Made by a program: the position numbers and the translations under genes. A DNA stretch of 64,000 bases, taken from contig NZ_JAKLTN010000002.1 of NCBI RefSeq assembly GCF_022012295.1, forward strand, positions 1,054,001-1,118,000, written 5' to 3'. Positions 28,942-37,609 of this stretch are shown here, piece after piece. The stretch comes from Dechloromonas hankyongensis. Its GTDB lineage: Bacteria; Pseudomonadota; Gammaproteobacteria; Burkholderiales; Rhodocyclaceae. How positions within the stretch are numbered: position 1 is the stretch's first letter; each line of letters begins with the position of its first letter. Under the pieces are notes generated by a model. That model saw nothing but the letters and a program-made list of their open reading frames with translations. It did not search any database and was not told the origin of the DNA.

Positions 28942-31041
28942 TCAGGCCACAGTGACCTTATCTCGCCCGGTCGTTTTTGCTTCGTAGAGGGCGCTGTCCG
29001 CACGCGCTAGCAAGGTCTTCAGATCGTCATCATCGGCTTGGGCTGTGGCAATTCCAATGGATACCGTCAGGTGTACAGGTTCATCTTTCCCGACATCGAC
29101 CTCAGTGGTGGCCACCGCCTGGCGCAAGCGTTCGGCGACTTGTAGCGCCTGGCTGCTTTCAGTTTCAGGGAGTACTACGGCAAATTCCTCGCCGCCGATT
29201 CGGCCAACAATGTCCCAGTCTCGCAAAGCATGGCGACTTATTTCGACCAGCGATTGCAAGGCGACGTCCCCGGCATGGTGGCCGTACGCATCATTGACCT
29301 GCTTGAAGTGATCAATGTCCAGCACCCAGAGCGAGAGGGCCTGATGATAGCGTCGACAACGAGCGAATTCAGCCTCGGCCATGGACAGGAAGTGGCTGCG
29401 ATTAGCGACCTGGGTCAATGGATCGGTTTGCGCCTCATGCTCCAACGTTGTCAACTTAGCTAGCCACTCGGTCGTGTCGAGGCCGACGCCAACCAGATAG
29501 ATTGCTTCACCGACCTGAAAGCGGCGGGCAGACATGTTGAACAGGCGAACGCCCCGGTCATGGGTAATTAACCGTAGGTCAGCTTGGGCAATTCCTGTCT
29601 CGAAGGCTTTTTGCATGGCCTTGGCGGCCAGTTGTCGGTCGTCTTTGTGAATGCTCAGCAAGGTGGGCTGACCTTGCAGTTCGCTATTGCTCAACCCGGT
29701 AAGGCGACTCAGATAGCTGTTCCAGCGGAAATAATTGCCATCCAGATCCATGACATAGAACGCGCCAGGAACGCTCTCGATCAGGGCGTCGGAAAAGGCT
29801 TTCTCTTGGACAAGGGCCGATTCGGCGTTGCTGCGGTCCGTAATGTCAAAGCAAAAACCCGCCGCGTAGGCAACTCCATCAATCTCGAAGCGACGTGCAC
29901 TCTTCAGATAGATTCGGACTCCCTTCGTAGGGTTGGGCACGCGGACTTCCATCTGCGCGTGACCAGTCGCAAAGACTGTCAGGAACTTGACTGCCGCCAA
30001 TTCGCGGTCATCCGGATGAATGGTCGTCAGAATTGAAGCACCACGCAATTGATCGTCACTCAGCCCGGTTTCCGTGCGTAAGCAACTATTCCACTTAATC
30101 AGATTGCCATCCTGGTTGATCATGAAGAACGCCCCCGGAGCACTTTCGATTATCGTGTCCGAAATCGTTTTTTCACGGATCAAGTCTTTTTCGAGGGTCG
30201 TCTTCTCGGTCTGCTCCAGCCAGAAGCTGGCGACATATATCGCCCCGTCCATCTCGAATCGGCGAGCCGACAACAGATATGTTGATGGGGCGAGATCTGC
30301 GCACTTCAAAATGATCTCAGCCTGCACTTGGCCAGTCTCGAATGCCTCTTCGAGTTTCGCCTCGGCGTATTGTTGATTGGCTTCAGGCAACAGGGACAGA
30401 AACGAAATACCTTCCAAGTCCGTATCCGACTTTTGGAACAAATCGTTAAGGTCGCTATTCCAGTGAATCAGCCGATATTGTTCATCAATCACCAAGAATA
30501 CCCCTGGTGCGCTGCCGACTACAGCCGCAAGAAAAGATGCTCTCATCTTTTCCTCATCGGCTTGCTTCTTACGAACAGTAATGTTCTCCAACAAATGCCG
30601 TGAATACCAAAATTCACCGGAAGGTCGGTAAGCCGAGAGGTCATGAGTCAGGAAAACATCCCCGTCATCGGTGGTGATTTCCGACTGCATTTCTTGCACT
30701 GAACTGGTGAGGGCCTGAACACAATTCTGGAGAGGTGCAGCCACTGTTTTGGGAAACACTTGCCAATAGGGCTGGCCAATGATTTCTTGCATTGGAAGCC
30801 GCGCATACCTTGCATATGCCTCGTTGCAGCGCAGGATCCTGAATTGCTGATCGTGGACAAAAACTGGGTCACTAATCTGATCGAAAACAGTCATCCACTC
30901 ATAAGACGCCAGTTCCCGCCCTTCCGTGCGTGGTTCAACACTGCTTGCCGGAAGCAGAGTTTCCTTGGAACAGGGCCATGCAAGTGAGCTTTTCCCGGTT
31001 TTGGCCTGAGACAGTACTTGCTTTTTGTGGCGTTTGATCAT
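28942..31041 (-). CDS. Multi-PAS diguanylate cyclase
   Basis: 699 residues from MIKRHKKQVLSQ. Four PAS-type repeats can be followed by their recurring motif (FFMINQDGNLIKWNS, FYVMDLDGNYFRWNS and similar), then GGDEF: DPLTQVANRSHFL, VLDIDHFKQVNDAYGH and the active site GRIGGEEFAVVLPE. An RxxD inhibitory site (RDWD) stands five residues before GGEEF. No membrane segment, so cytosolic. Expected to make cyclic di-GMP in response to unknown small-molecule or redox signals. Confidence 0.9.
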   Translation of the reverse strand: MIKRHKKQVLSQAKTGKSSLAWPCSKETLLPASSVEPRTEGRELASYEWMTVFDQISDPVFVHDQQFRILRCNEAYARYARLPMQEIIGQPYWQVFPKTVAAPLQNCVQALTSSVQEMQSEITTDDGDVFLTHDLSAYRPSGEFWYSRHLLENITVRKKQADEEKMRASFLAAVVGSAPGVFLVIDEQYRLIHWNSDLNDLFQKSDTDLEGISFLSLLPEANQQYAEAKLEEAFETGQVQAEIILKCADLAPSTYLLSARRFEMDGAIYVASFWLEQTEKTTLEKDLIREKTISDTIIESAPGAFFMINQDGNLIKWNSCLRTETGLSDDQLRGASILTTIHPDDRELAAVKFLTVFATGHAQMEVRVPNPTKGVRIYLKSARRFEIDGVAYAAGFCFDITDRSNAESALVQEKAFSDALIESVPGAFYVMDLDGNYFRWNSYLSRLTGLSNSELQGQPTLLSIHKDDRQLAAKAMQKAFETGIAQADLRLITHDRGVRLFNMSARRFQVGEAIYLVGVGLDTTEWLAKLTTLEHEAQTDPLTQVANRSHFLSMAEAEFARCRRYHQALSLWVLDIDHFKQVNDAYGHHAGDVALQSLVEISRHALRDWDIVGRIGGEEFAVVLPETESSQALQVAERLRQAVATTEVDVGKDEPVHLTVSIGIATAQADDDDLKTLLARADSALYEAKTTGRDKVTVA

Positions 31042-31660
31042 GGCAGACACACCTTTGGTTAGGGCGTAGAACCGGCAACCTTCCCTTCTTCTGACAAAAG
31101 AGTGCAACCGTACATTGGCGTTAGGCGTCGATAGCGTGAGAGTTGTTCAAACAAGCCGATGAGCCGTTTGGCACGGCTCAGACCGTTGACAATTCAGTAG
31201 AAATAGCCTTCACCTATTTCCATGAAATGCTCGACAGTTCGTTGCAGCTGGCTATCCGGCTGCGCTAGATTATTGGAGAACTGCGGGAATAGCGTTTCCA
31301 GTCTTTCGGAACCGTGAATTTTAGAATGGCGTAAGGCGCATCCGCCATGGCAACTAATGTAACGAGAACTGCGGCTCCGAATGCCTTATATTGCCTTGTT
31401 CTGGTGACCGGCTGCTATTGCCTTCTATATTGGGCTGCTGAATAGCAACTTTAGAATCATTCAACCGGCAGGTAAGGGTTGGGGGCCGTCTCCCAGGCCG
31501 GCAAAAGAGCAAACCTCCGTTGCTAAGCTGCCTCGAACGACTGCTGATCGATAAATATCAGCCGCTCACGCGGTGCCGGCTGTACGTCCGCAAAGGCCGA
31601 AGAGCGGTAATTTGAGTTCTTTTTTTTGGCAGGCCGGAAGGCATTTGCGTGCCTCTTTCT
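31042..31660. other. Non-coding right arm of element A
   Basis: About 620 bases without a supported gene. A minus-strand frame ending near 31194 (tail HFMEIGEGYFY) has protein-like composition but no start codon, so it may be a relic. The last ~30 bases before 31709 form the right transposon end. Confidence 0.35.
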
Positions 31661-31678
31661 TTCTCAGGCATAACCGTT

Positions 31679-31709
31679 CCATTCCGGCATGGTTACCCTC
31701 TTAGGGACA
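31679..31709. repeat. Right end of element A
   Basis: Terminal TTAGGGACA (31701-31709) is the inverted partner of TGTCACTAA at the left tip, with one mismatch in the first eight bases. CCATTCCGGCATGGTTAC (31679-31696) is the inverted counterpart of the left subterminal repeats. Confidence 0.75.
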
Positions 31710-31714
31710 GCGGG
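31710..31714. repeat. Target-site duplication of element A, right copy
   Basis: GCGGG, identical to 11542-11546, directly outside the right transposon tip. Confidence 0.9.
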
Positions 31715-32365
31715 GGCCACCCAGACCGGCCAGGTGGCGCAATAATCCAGGAACAACATCAGCCAGGCGAGCACCCGATGGGCCAGCGCCAGGATTGGCC
31801 ACCACGGGATCAGCGCGCCGAGCAAAGCCAGCGGCGTGACGATGAAACTCACCACCGGAATGGCCACGGCATTGGCCAGCGGCGACACCAGCGAAAACTG
31901 CTGAAAAACGAGGAGCAGGATGGGCAGCGAAGCGAGCGTCGCCGCCCACTGGACGACACCCCATCCATGCAGCTTGTCCCGCCAGCCTACCGCCTCGCCG
32001 ACCCGGGCCGAGCCGACATAGAGCAGGGCGCCGACCGCGCCGAACGACAGCCAGAAACCAGCAGCCAGAACTGACCATGGATCCCAAATGAGGACGACCA
32101 GCAGCGCCAGAGCCAAGATGCGACTGGCCGCGACGATGCGACCCGACAGCATGGCCGCAGCGGCGACCATCAGCATGTACAGCGTGCGCTGGGCCGGCAC
32201 GGCAAAGCCGGCGAGCAGTGAATAAATCAGGGCCGCCACTATACCTGCTGCCAGCCCGGCCTTCTGTGCCGGCCAGCGCAGGGCCAGGGCCGGTACCCGG
32301 CGCCAGCCGAAGGACACCAGCCAGCCGAGCATAGCCGCCACCATCGTCACATGCAGGCCGGAGAT
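31710..32365 (-). pseudogene. comEC: comEC fragment 2 of 3: central competence membrane domain
   Basis: The piece starts with the last base of the shared GAT core (read ATC), giving ISGLHVTMVAAMLGWLVS, the conserved beginning of the Competence domain, and runs through several membrane segments to WPVWVAPA at the GCGGG duplication. It joins in frame to fragment 1 on one side and fragment 3 on the other. It has neither a start nor a stop of its own; the stop seen at 31664 lies inside element A. Confidence 0.92.
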
Positions 32366-32389
32366 ACTGATTTTTTATCTATTAAAACG
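32363..32389. other. Left attachment junction of element B
   Basis: The comEC sequence ...GGCCGGA is followed by GAT (32363-32365), then element sequence ACTGATTTTTTA and the arm TCTATTAAAACG (32378-32389). The right junction has the same GAT next to the inverted arm CGTTTTAATAGA. This is the layout expected of attL/attR made by a large serine recombinase: a tiny shared core and inverted arms coming from attP. Confidence 0.8.
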
Positions 32390-32578
32390 CTTTTCTTGAT
32401 GAGTACCGGTTGCTCAGGGAGAAACCGAAGACTCCGAGCTACTCTCAAATTATTCCTTTACTGAGCAAGTAACCAAGCTCCTCAGCGGACCGAAAAACAG
32501 TAGCAACCTTGAGACAAACCATTCCAGCAGCCTCCTCGTGATGTAGCATTTCAGCAAAACAAACAGCATTGCACTCCC

Positions 32579-33694
32579 TTGAGTATCAAACCCCTTCCCT
32601 CGTTCGGTCGTGCCGGACGCCCGCGAAAAGTTGAGTTTTCCGATCTGTTTCTCTGGGACTCGGCAATCGAGCTTGAGCTGACCGGCGTTTCCATCTCGGA
32701 GCTAATGGGAGAGGACAACCCGGCGATGCTTGCGCTGTACCAGGACACACGGCGCAAGAAGAAGATCAGTCTGGAACGGGCCAAGGCGGTTTTGCCATCA
32801 GCAATGGAAAACCTCGGATTTCCTTGGGCTGACGAATTCTCGAAGGCGCTTGATGGCCAGGACTCCCAAGTTGGAAACTTGGGATCATGGCGAAGCTACA
32901 TTTACGGATGCTCGAAGAAAGGTGACCAATGGCCACCCAAGCTCAATGCCATTGCGCAGCACTATGTAGACGTTGAGGAAGCCCTAAAGGAGCCGACCAA
33001 GGCTTGGGTCGAAAATGATCTAGCCAGGTGCGCTGACCTACTCGAAGCTGCCCCAATCATGGTCATGTACTTGTGGCCGGGGGCGGTCGAACGACTGCGC
33101 AATGCAGCAACTATCGAACAGCTCACCGGTTTGAGAGCCATGGTGATGATTGAGCTGATGCTGAATTTGATCGCAGCAATTGACGCTCAGGTGACCGTAG
33201 ATGATCTCTCTGCTAAGCCAGAATTTGACGGTCTGTTCCCCGATCTCTCGGCAGAACAACTAAGTGAGCCAAACGCCCTGTTCTTTGACTGGCTAGCCGA
33301 TTACACGGGTACTGGTACCAACCTGGCCAGCTTCATCCCTCAGATCAATAAGGCTGCGAAGGACTTCGATATTGGCTCCGCCAAGCGACAGCTTCGGCGC
33401 TGGAAAAGCGGTGAGGCCTTCCCTTCACTCGATGTGCTCGATGCGATGTTCCGCAAGCTCTATGGCGACAAGGCCAAGGAGAAGGGAAATCCACGGCGCA
33501 AGGACTGGGGCTTGAGCTGGTTTAAAGCTACAGCGACCAGGAGGATCAATTTCATGATGGGGATCATCGGCCCACTGAGTCGGTTCCGTGAGCCGGTATT
33601 CCCGTTTGGCTTCGAGACAGTCGAAGACTGGAGAGCAAGCCGCTACCTGCACTGGTACAGGTATTGGCTCCCCCTCCTCAAGCCTGCCGACTGA
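32579..33694 (+). CDS. Hypothetical protein (371 aa) with C-terminal HTH-like segment
   Basis: I do not recognise it. The start is a TTG (MSIKPLPSFGRAGRPRKVEF) without a good ribosome binding site, so the start is uncertain. The middle is helical (MVMIELMLNLIAAIDAQVT); residues ~270-300 (AKRQLRRWKSGEAFPSLDVL) resemble an XRE-type helix-turn-helix. It is the first gene inside the left end of element B and is convergent with the small basic protein gene that starts one base after its stop. Confidence 0.7.
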   Translation: MSIKPLPSFGRAGRPRKVEFSDLFLWDSAIELELTGVSISELMGEDNPAMLALYQDTRRKKKISLERAKAVLPSAMENLGFPWADEFSKALDGQDSQVGNLGSWRSYIYGCSKKGDQWPPKLNAIAQHYVDVEEALKEPTKAWVENDLARCADLLEAAPIMVMYLWPGAVERLRNAATIEQLTGLRAMVMIELMLNLIAAIDAQVTVDDLSAKPEFDGLFPDLSAEQLSEPNALFFDWLADYTGTGTNLASFIPQINKAAKDFDIGSAKRQLRRWKSGEAFPSLDVLDAMFRKLYGDKAKEKGNPRRKDWGLSWFKATATRRINFMMGIIGPLSRFREPVFPFGFETVEDWRASRYLHWYRYWLPLLKPAD

Positions 33695-33865
33695 TTACTT
33701 CTTGCCGCCCGTAGAACCCTTGCCTGTTCCGCCGCTCTTCGCTGCAATGCTTTGAGCCTTGGCAGCAAAACTGCCAGCCGGAATCTGACCACCGTTGCTC
33801 TTGGCGGTGGCGCTGGTGATACGGCTAACGGCGGCTGCATTAAACGGGGTGCCTTGCTTTCTCAT
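33695..33865 (-). CDS. Small basic Ala/Ser/Gly-rich protein (56 aa)
   Basis: Begins MRKQGTPFNAAAVSRITSAT behind an AAGGAG site and ends STGGKK. Proteins with the same start (MRKQGTP...AAARIQSATA) are common on plasmids and integrative elements and have no known function. It supports the mobile origin of this stretch. Confidence 0.75.
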   Translation of the reverse strand: MRKQGTPFNAAAVSRITSATAKSNGGQIPAGSFAAKAQSIAAKSGGTGKGSTGGKK

Positions 33866-34018
33866 GGTGTTGCTCCTTGTTGGTTGTGCCGGTGTTGGCG
33901 ATACGGATTCTCATACCGCTCCGGGTTCTGCAAGGAGGACAGGGTTTGTCCGTAAACCGTCTGGCTGACCCTGATGCCGATGGGCTATAGTGCTCGTTTT
34001 CGCACTTCCTACAGCAAC

Positions 34019-34468
34019 ATGGAAACCCTCGACGGACTCGCCATCTCCGGCCCTCTCTATCTGATCAGCGCAACGCAGGCCTGCAACCTTTGCGGCAAAG
34101 AAAACACCATTGCAGCCTTGGCCACGAAGGATCTGATTGACCCTGACGAACCTCAGGAAGAAGGCGATGGCTACTTGCTAAGTTACATCGCAGACATGCC
34201 TGCCGATATTCTGGATGCAGTCACGAAACGCCACCCCAACTTTGAGATTCGCCACAGCCTGACCGCCGAGAGCGACTATTACATGACGATATGCGAGTGC
34301 GGCGGTCACTACGGCGACCATTACGTACAAAAGCAGATTCTCAACCAGGCTTTCCGGGCGCCCGGCGAACTCCAGATCGAAAAGCTGTTCGACACTGGCA
34401 ACTGGACAATCCCCTGTGGCTACAGCCCGAACTTGGAAGTTGGTAATTTGCTGGATAGCCAAAGGTAA
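34019..34468 (+). CDS. Putative zinc-binding protein (149 aa)
   Basis: Start chosen at METLDGLAISGPLYL; the frame is open upstream. Two Cys clusters, CNLCGK and CECGGHYGDHYV, suggest a zinc site. The family is not recognised with certainty. It ends four bases before the CoiA-like gene and is probably co-transcribed with it. Confidence 0.65.
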   Translation: METLDGLAISGPLYLISATQACNLCGKENTIAALATKDLIDPDEPQEEGDGYLLSYIADMPADILDAVTKRHPNFEIRHSLTAESDYYMTICECGGHYGDHYVQKQILNQAFRAPGELQIEKLFDTGNWTIPCGYSPNLEVGNLLDSQR

Positions 34469-34471
34469 GCA

Positions 34472-35402
34472 ATGAGCAACGCAACGATCGTCTGGGCCAA
34501 CGACCTCAATGGTGTCGCACGCTATATCTTGGAAGTGCAGACAGGCCTCGACTGCAATTGCGTTTGCCCTGGCTGCGGTGCCCGGCTTGAGGCGGTCAAT
34601 GCTCAAAACCGGTACTGGAAGAAGCGTCCGCACTTCCGCCACTACCAAGCACCAGAGCTTGATGACTGCGCAGCGAGCGCCGTTCTGACGGCTGCCAAAG
34701 AGATCGTTAAAACGATCACCGAACTGAAACTCCCCTCATTTGAGGCTATCCAGGAAGTCGAAACGCCGTCTGTGCCAGAAGATTCGTCTTCGTCTGGTTG
34801 CCACGGCAAGGCGGTCATCGAATCCCACTGAACCCGTCATGGGCGAAATTGCCATCGATTTGACGGACGCTGTTCTCCAGACGGCTGACCCCGAAACGCT
34901 TCGGGAGCACATCACGCTAACAGGCTCGGCAAGAAGGTGGTGCCATTTTGCCGATGCCCAAGCTCTGGAAAAGCTGGCACTGGCCGATGCAAACGCCCAA
35001 TGGGAAACGTTCGTAGCGAGGACTCCAGCCCCGCCCCCGGAGAACAAGTTCCAGTCTGTTGTTCGACCAGAACCCAAGCTCTTCCCACCTTCTCAATCGG
35101 TAAAGCAACACATCCCAGTCAGTGACATGGCTGGATCCCTTCGATCACTAAATCGTCGTGACAAGGTTGTGCGCTGCCATTGGTGCGCAAGCCCTCCCGA
35201 TACAAGCAAATGGGGGGCGCTGATCCCAACGTGGAGAGCGATGTTTGGTGATCAGTATTACGACTTACTTGATGCAGCAATGACAGCCCGTGATGCCAAT
35301 CAGGATGCAACCGACGCACTGACAGCCACAGCCAACACTTACGGCTTCTCTCCTCAGGCTATTGCGGGGCTTTGGTCTGCCGCGCAGATTGCTGTACGTT
35401 GA
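34472..35402 (+). pseudogene. CoiA-like protein, split by a frameshift near 34829
   Basis: The first frame (34472-34831) has the N-terminal CoiA-like pattern CVCPGCGARLEAVN and RPHFRHYQAPELDDCAASAV, typical of a zinc ribbon leading into a nuclease-like domain. The continuation MGEIAIDLTDAVLQTADPET lies in another frame (to 35402), without a ribosome binding site before its ATG at 34839. Skipping one base at CACTGAACC joins the two (...IESHEPVMGEIAID). A CxxC (CHWCASPPD) occurs in the second half. CoiA is linked to competence in Gram-positives; here it is simply a mobile-element relative. Confidence 0.6.
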
Positions 35403-35582
35403 AAAGCCGAAAACTCGACATATCGTTTCTGACAGCTGGTCGCCAAAAGCAGGGCTATATGCAGCAGCATCTACGCAACATCAGCCTGCCATTGCAAGCA
35501 ACGTTTTCAGACAAAATTCCCGCTACACGAAAGTTTTATTGATACAATTCCCGCCATTGGAAATAACGCGAGGAATTCTTGC

Positions 35583-36248
35583 ATGAGCACCGTATCCGCC
35601 ACTGAGAACAAAGAGCTCGAAAAGCTCATCGTAGAACATGTCCCACGTGACGCCCTAATGGCTTGTGAGGATGCGTATTACAGCGGGGACTTGAAAGGCC
35701 GCCAGCACTCAGCAATTTTCCTCTCTGGCCACAAGCCATCTGCGGCAGGCCAAAACAAGCACTTTTTTATCAACGAATCATTCCATGAAGCTTTGCAGGT
35801 ACATGGCGCTGATCCAACTCCGCTCCGCGGCACCCGCTTGGTCTTAGGCCGATTCGGCATCTTCAACATCGCCAGACTCAATGTGCCAGGACACAAATGG
35901 GTGAACCTGCGGCGTAGCGCCACACGTAAGAAGCTGGCCGAACTGAACACCCACATTGAGAGGAAGTACGTCCAAGGCGATCTGTTTGCAGCCCCTCGCG
36001 ATGTAGCCCAAGGCACTATCTTTATCGTCGGGGTAATGGATGGTGCAGACGAAAATGGCATTGCTCAGCTGACGCAAGTCTTGGTCGCGCTCCCTGCCCC
36101 CAACTTGAAGTCTTGGCTGTATATCAGTGCAATTGCAGACTTCCTCAGCCTCTACGATCAACTCGACGTAGAGGGGCAACCCGATAACGCCGTACCCACA
36201 CTCAAGGTTCAACCAAAGAAGCAAACTGGCGATGACCAAAGGAATTAA
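35583..36248 (+). CDS. Hypothetical protein (221 aa), partner of the ImmA/IrrE protein
   Basis: Starts MSTVSATENKELEKLIVEHV behind GAGGAATT. The family is not recognised; the middle (LRGTRLVLGRFGIFNIARLN) looks like a beta-rich globular domain. The 3' end overlaps the XRE-ImmA/IrrE gene by 17 bases, so both should act together, perhaps as a toxin/regulator or defence pair (inference). Confidence 0.7.
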   Translation: MSTVSATENKELEKLIVEHVPRDALMACEDAYYSGDLKGRQHSAIFLSGHKPSAAGQNKHFFINESFHEALQVHGADPTPLRGTRLVLGRFGIFNIARLNVPGHKWVNLRRSATRKKLAELNTHIERKYVQGDLFAAPRDVAQGTIFIVGVMDGADENGIAQLTQVLVALPAPNLKSWLYISAIADFLSLYDQLDVEGQPDNAVPTLKVQPKKQTGDDQRN

Positions 36249-37443
36249 TGATCTCCAGCCTGCGCGACTTGAACAAGCGCTTTCAGCACGTGGCCTTACA
36301 AAAGGGCAACTTGCAAGCCTTGTCGGTGTAGCAGCATCTACCGTCACGAAATGGTGCAAAGGTGACCAATCTCCAGAATCGGAGACATTTGATCGCTTGG
36401 CATCGGTCCTTAACCTGCAACCGGAATGGCTTACCCGCCCCATGCTGCAACCCGTAACTCCACCGCTCTACCGGAGTAACGCGTCAGCACTGAAATCAGC
36501 ACGAGCCAAGTTAGAAGCGCACACCGAATGGGCACAAGAAACAGCGCTATTACTTAGCGACTACGTGGATTACCCTAAACTGAACCTACCCGAGCGTAAC
36601 TTCACCGACCCGGAGCAAATCAGTAATGAGGACATTGAGTCGGCGGCCGAAGAGTGCCGAAGAATGTGGCAGTTGGGGAAAGGACCTGTTCAGAATCTAG
36701 CTCTCGCGGCAGAAAGCGCCGGGATCATCGTTGTCCGACAGGAAACCGAAGTATCTGTTATCGAAGGTTTGTCGGCGTGGAGCGTCCCTCTACATCGTCC
36801 TGTCGTGCTTCTGTCAGCAGACAAGGCCAACGCGTTTCGCAGTCGTTTCGATCTAGCTCACGAGATAGGCCATCTCATACTTCATAAACACATACCAAGA
36901 ACGGACGAGCGAGATAGATACAATCAAATGGAAAAACAAGCGCACCGATTTGCAGGTGCGCTGTTACTTCCGGCCGAAACTTTCGCAATCGAGGTACGCA
37001 TTCCGCCTAACCTCGACAACTTGTTAATCTTGAAGCAGCGCTGGGGTGCATCTGTCGCAGCCATGATGATGCGCCTTCACGCACTTGGACTCCTCAGCGA
37101 TGATGAAAAGCTGGCGCTTTTCAAGCGCCGTTCCGCTCGCTGGGGTTCTAAGGCAGAGCCAGGGGACGACAAGTGGGAGCCAGAAGTACCCCGTCTGCTG
37201 CGCCGAACGGTGGAGCTTCTGGTTAGTGAAGGTATCTTGGCAGCGGAGGGAATGCCACGCTATCTCGGCTTATCCCCTCGTGATATCGAAAAACTGTGCC
37301 ATCTTCGCGAGAACTACTTTGCGACTCCCGCAGAAGTAGTTGAGCTGGCAACCTTGCGTGGAGCACGAGGATCAGATCAGGCAATGCGCGTATCCTCCAA
37401 CAACCAAGCAGAAGTTGTAGCCTTCTCAAGGTTCAAGAAGTAA
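36232..37443 (+). CDS. XRE helix-turn-helix plus ImmA/IrrE-type metallopeptidase
   Basis: 403 residues. An N-terminal XRE-type DNA-binding domain (GQLASLVGVAASTVTKWCKG, residues ~24-45) is followed by a gluzincin domain with HEIGHLILHKH at ~210-220. The ImmA/IrrE family cleaves repressors in response to stress or DNA damage; the ICEBs1 ImmA example derepresses the element. Fused XRE-ImmA proteins are common beside toxin or defence genes. A strong terminator follows at 37511. Confidence 0.85.
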   Translation: MTKGINDLQPARLEQALSARGLTKGQLASLVGVAASTVTKWCKGDQSPESETFDRLASVLNLQPEWLTRPMLQPVTPPLYRSNASALKSARAKLEAHTEWAQETALLLSDYVDYPKLNLPERNFTDPEQISNEDIESAAEECRRMWQLGKGPVQNLALAAESAGIIVVRQETEVSVIEGLSAWSVPLHRPVVLLSADKANAFRSRFDLAHEIGHLILHKHIPRTDERDRYNQMEKQAHRFAGALLLPAETFAIEVRIPPNLDNLLILKQRWGASVAAMMMRLHALGLLSDDEKLALFKRRSARWGSKAEPGDDKWEPEVPRLLRRTVELLVSEGILAAEGMPRYLGLSPRDIEKLCHLRENYFATPAEVVELATLRGARGSDQAMRVSSNNQAEVVAFSRFKK

Positions 37444-37510
37444 TTCACCAATCGGCAATGGTGCCTTAAGCATTTGGCCACCCACCATTCAACAAGTCTA
37501 TTGATTCAAA

Positions 37511-37543
37511 GAAAGCCCGCCACGTTTGGCGGGCTTTCTTTTT
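37511..37543 (+). terminator. Rho-independent terminator
   Basis: GAAAGCCCGCC and GGCGGGCTTTC form a stem of about eleven pairs around ACGTTT, followed by a T run. It lies 68 bases after the ImmA/IrrE stop and ends that transcription unit. Confidence 0.88.
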
Positions 37544-37609
37544 GCCTGTTTCTATTACGAAGCAGGCCGCATGAGTATGCTGCTAATAGAACACTCGGGA
37601 GCAAGAGCC

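Larger units (their letters stand above)
11547..31709. mobile_element. Element A: Tn7/Tn5053-like transposon (20163 bp) inserted in comEC
   Basis: Left end TGTCACTAA (11547-11555) and right end TTAGGGACA (31701-31709) are imperfect terminal inverted repeats, flanked by the perfect duplication GCGGG. Near the left end are a truncated TnsB-like gene, then TnsC-like and TniQ genes on one strand. Repeats that look like transposase binding sites occur inside both ends. The rest is cargo dominated by cyclic-di-GMP and two-component signalling genes. No TnsA, resolvase, Cas gene or CRISPR array is visible. Because tnsB has lost its catalytic part, the element should be immobile on its own. Confidence 0.88.

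Noticed and set aside
31194-31384. Minus-strand frame ending in HFMEIGEGYFY as a small gene
   Set aside because: Protein-like composition, but no start codon in the open part and no ribosome binding site; at most a relic.
11560-31690. Shared CATTCCGG at both ends of element A as a tyrosine-recombinase core
   Set aside because: The TGTC tips with the GCGGG duplication just outside them, and exact frame restoration of comEC, define the ends better. The shared octamer belongs to subterminal transposase sites.
13494-31709. CRISPR-associated transposon, suggested by TnsC and TniQ
   Set aside because: No Cas effector gene, no Cascade subunits and no CRISPR-like spaced repeats are visible anywhere in element A.
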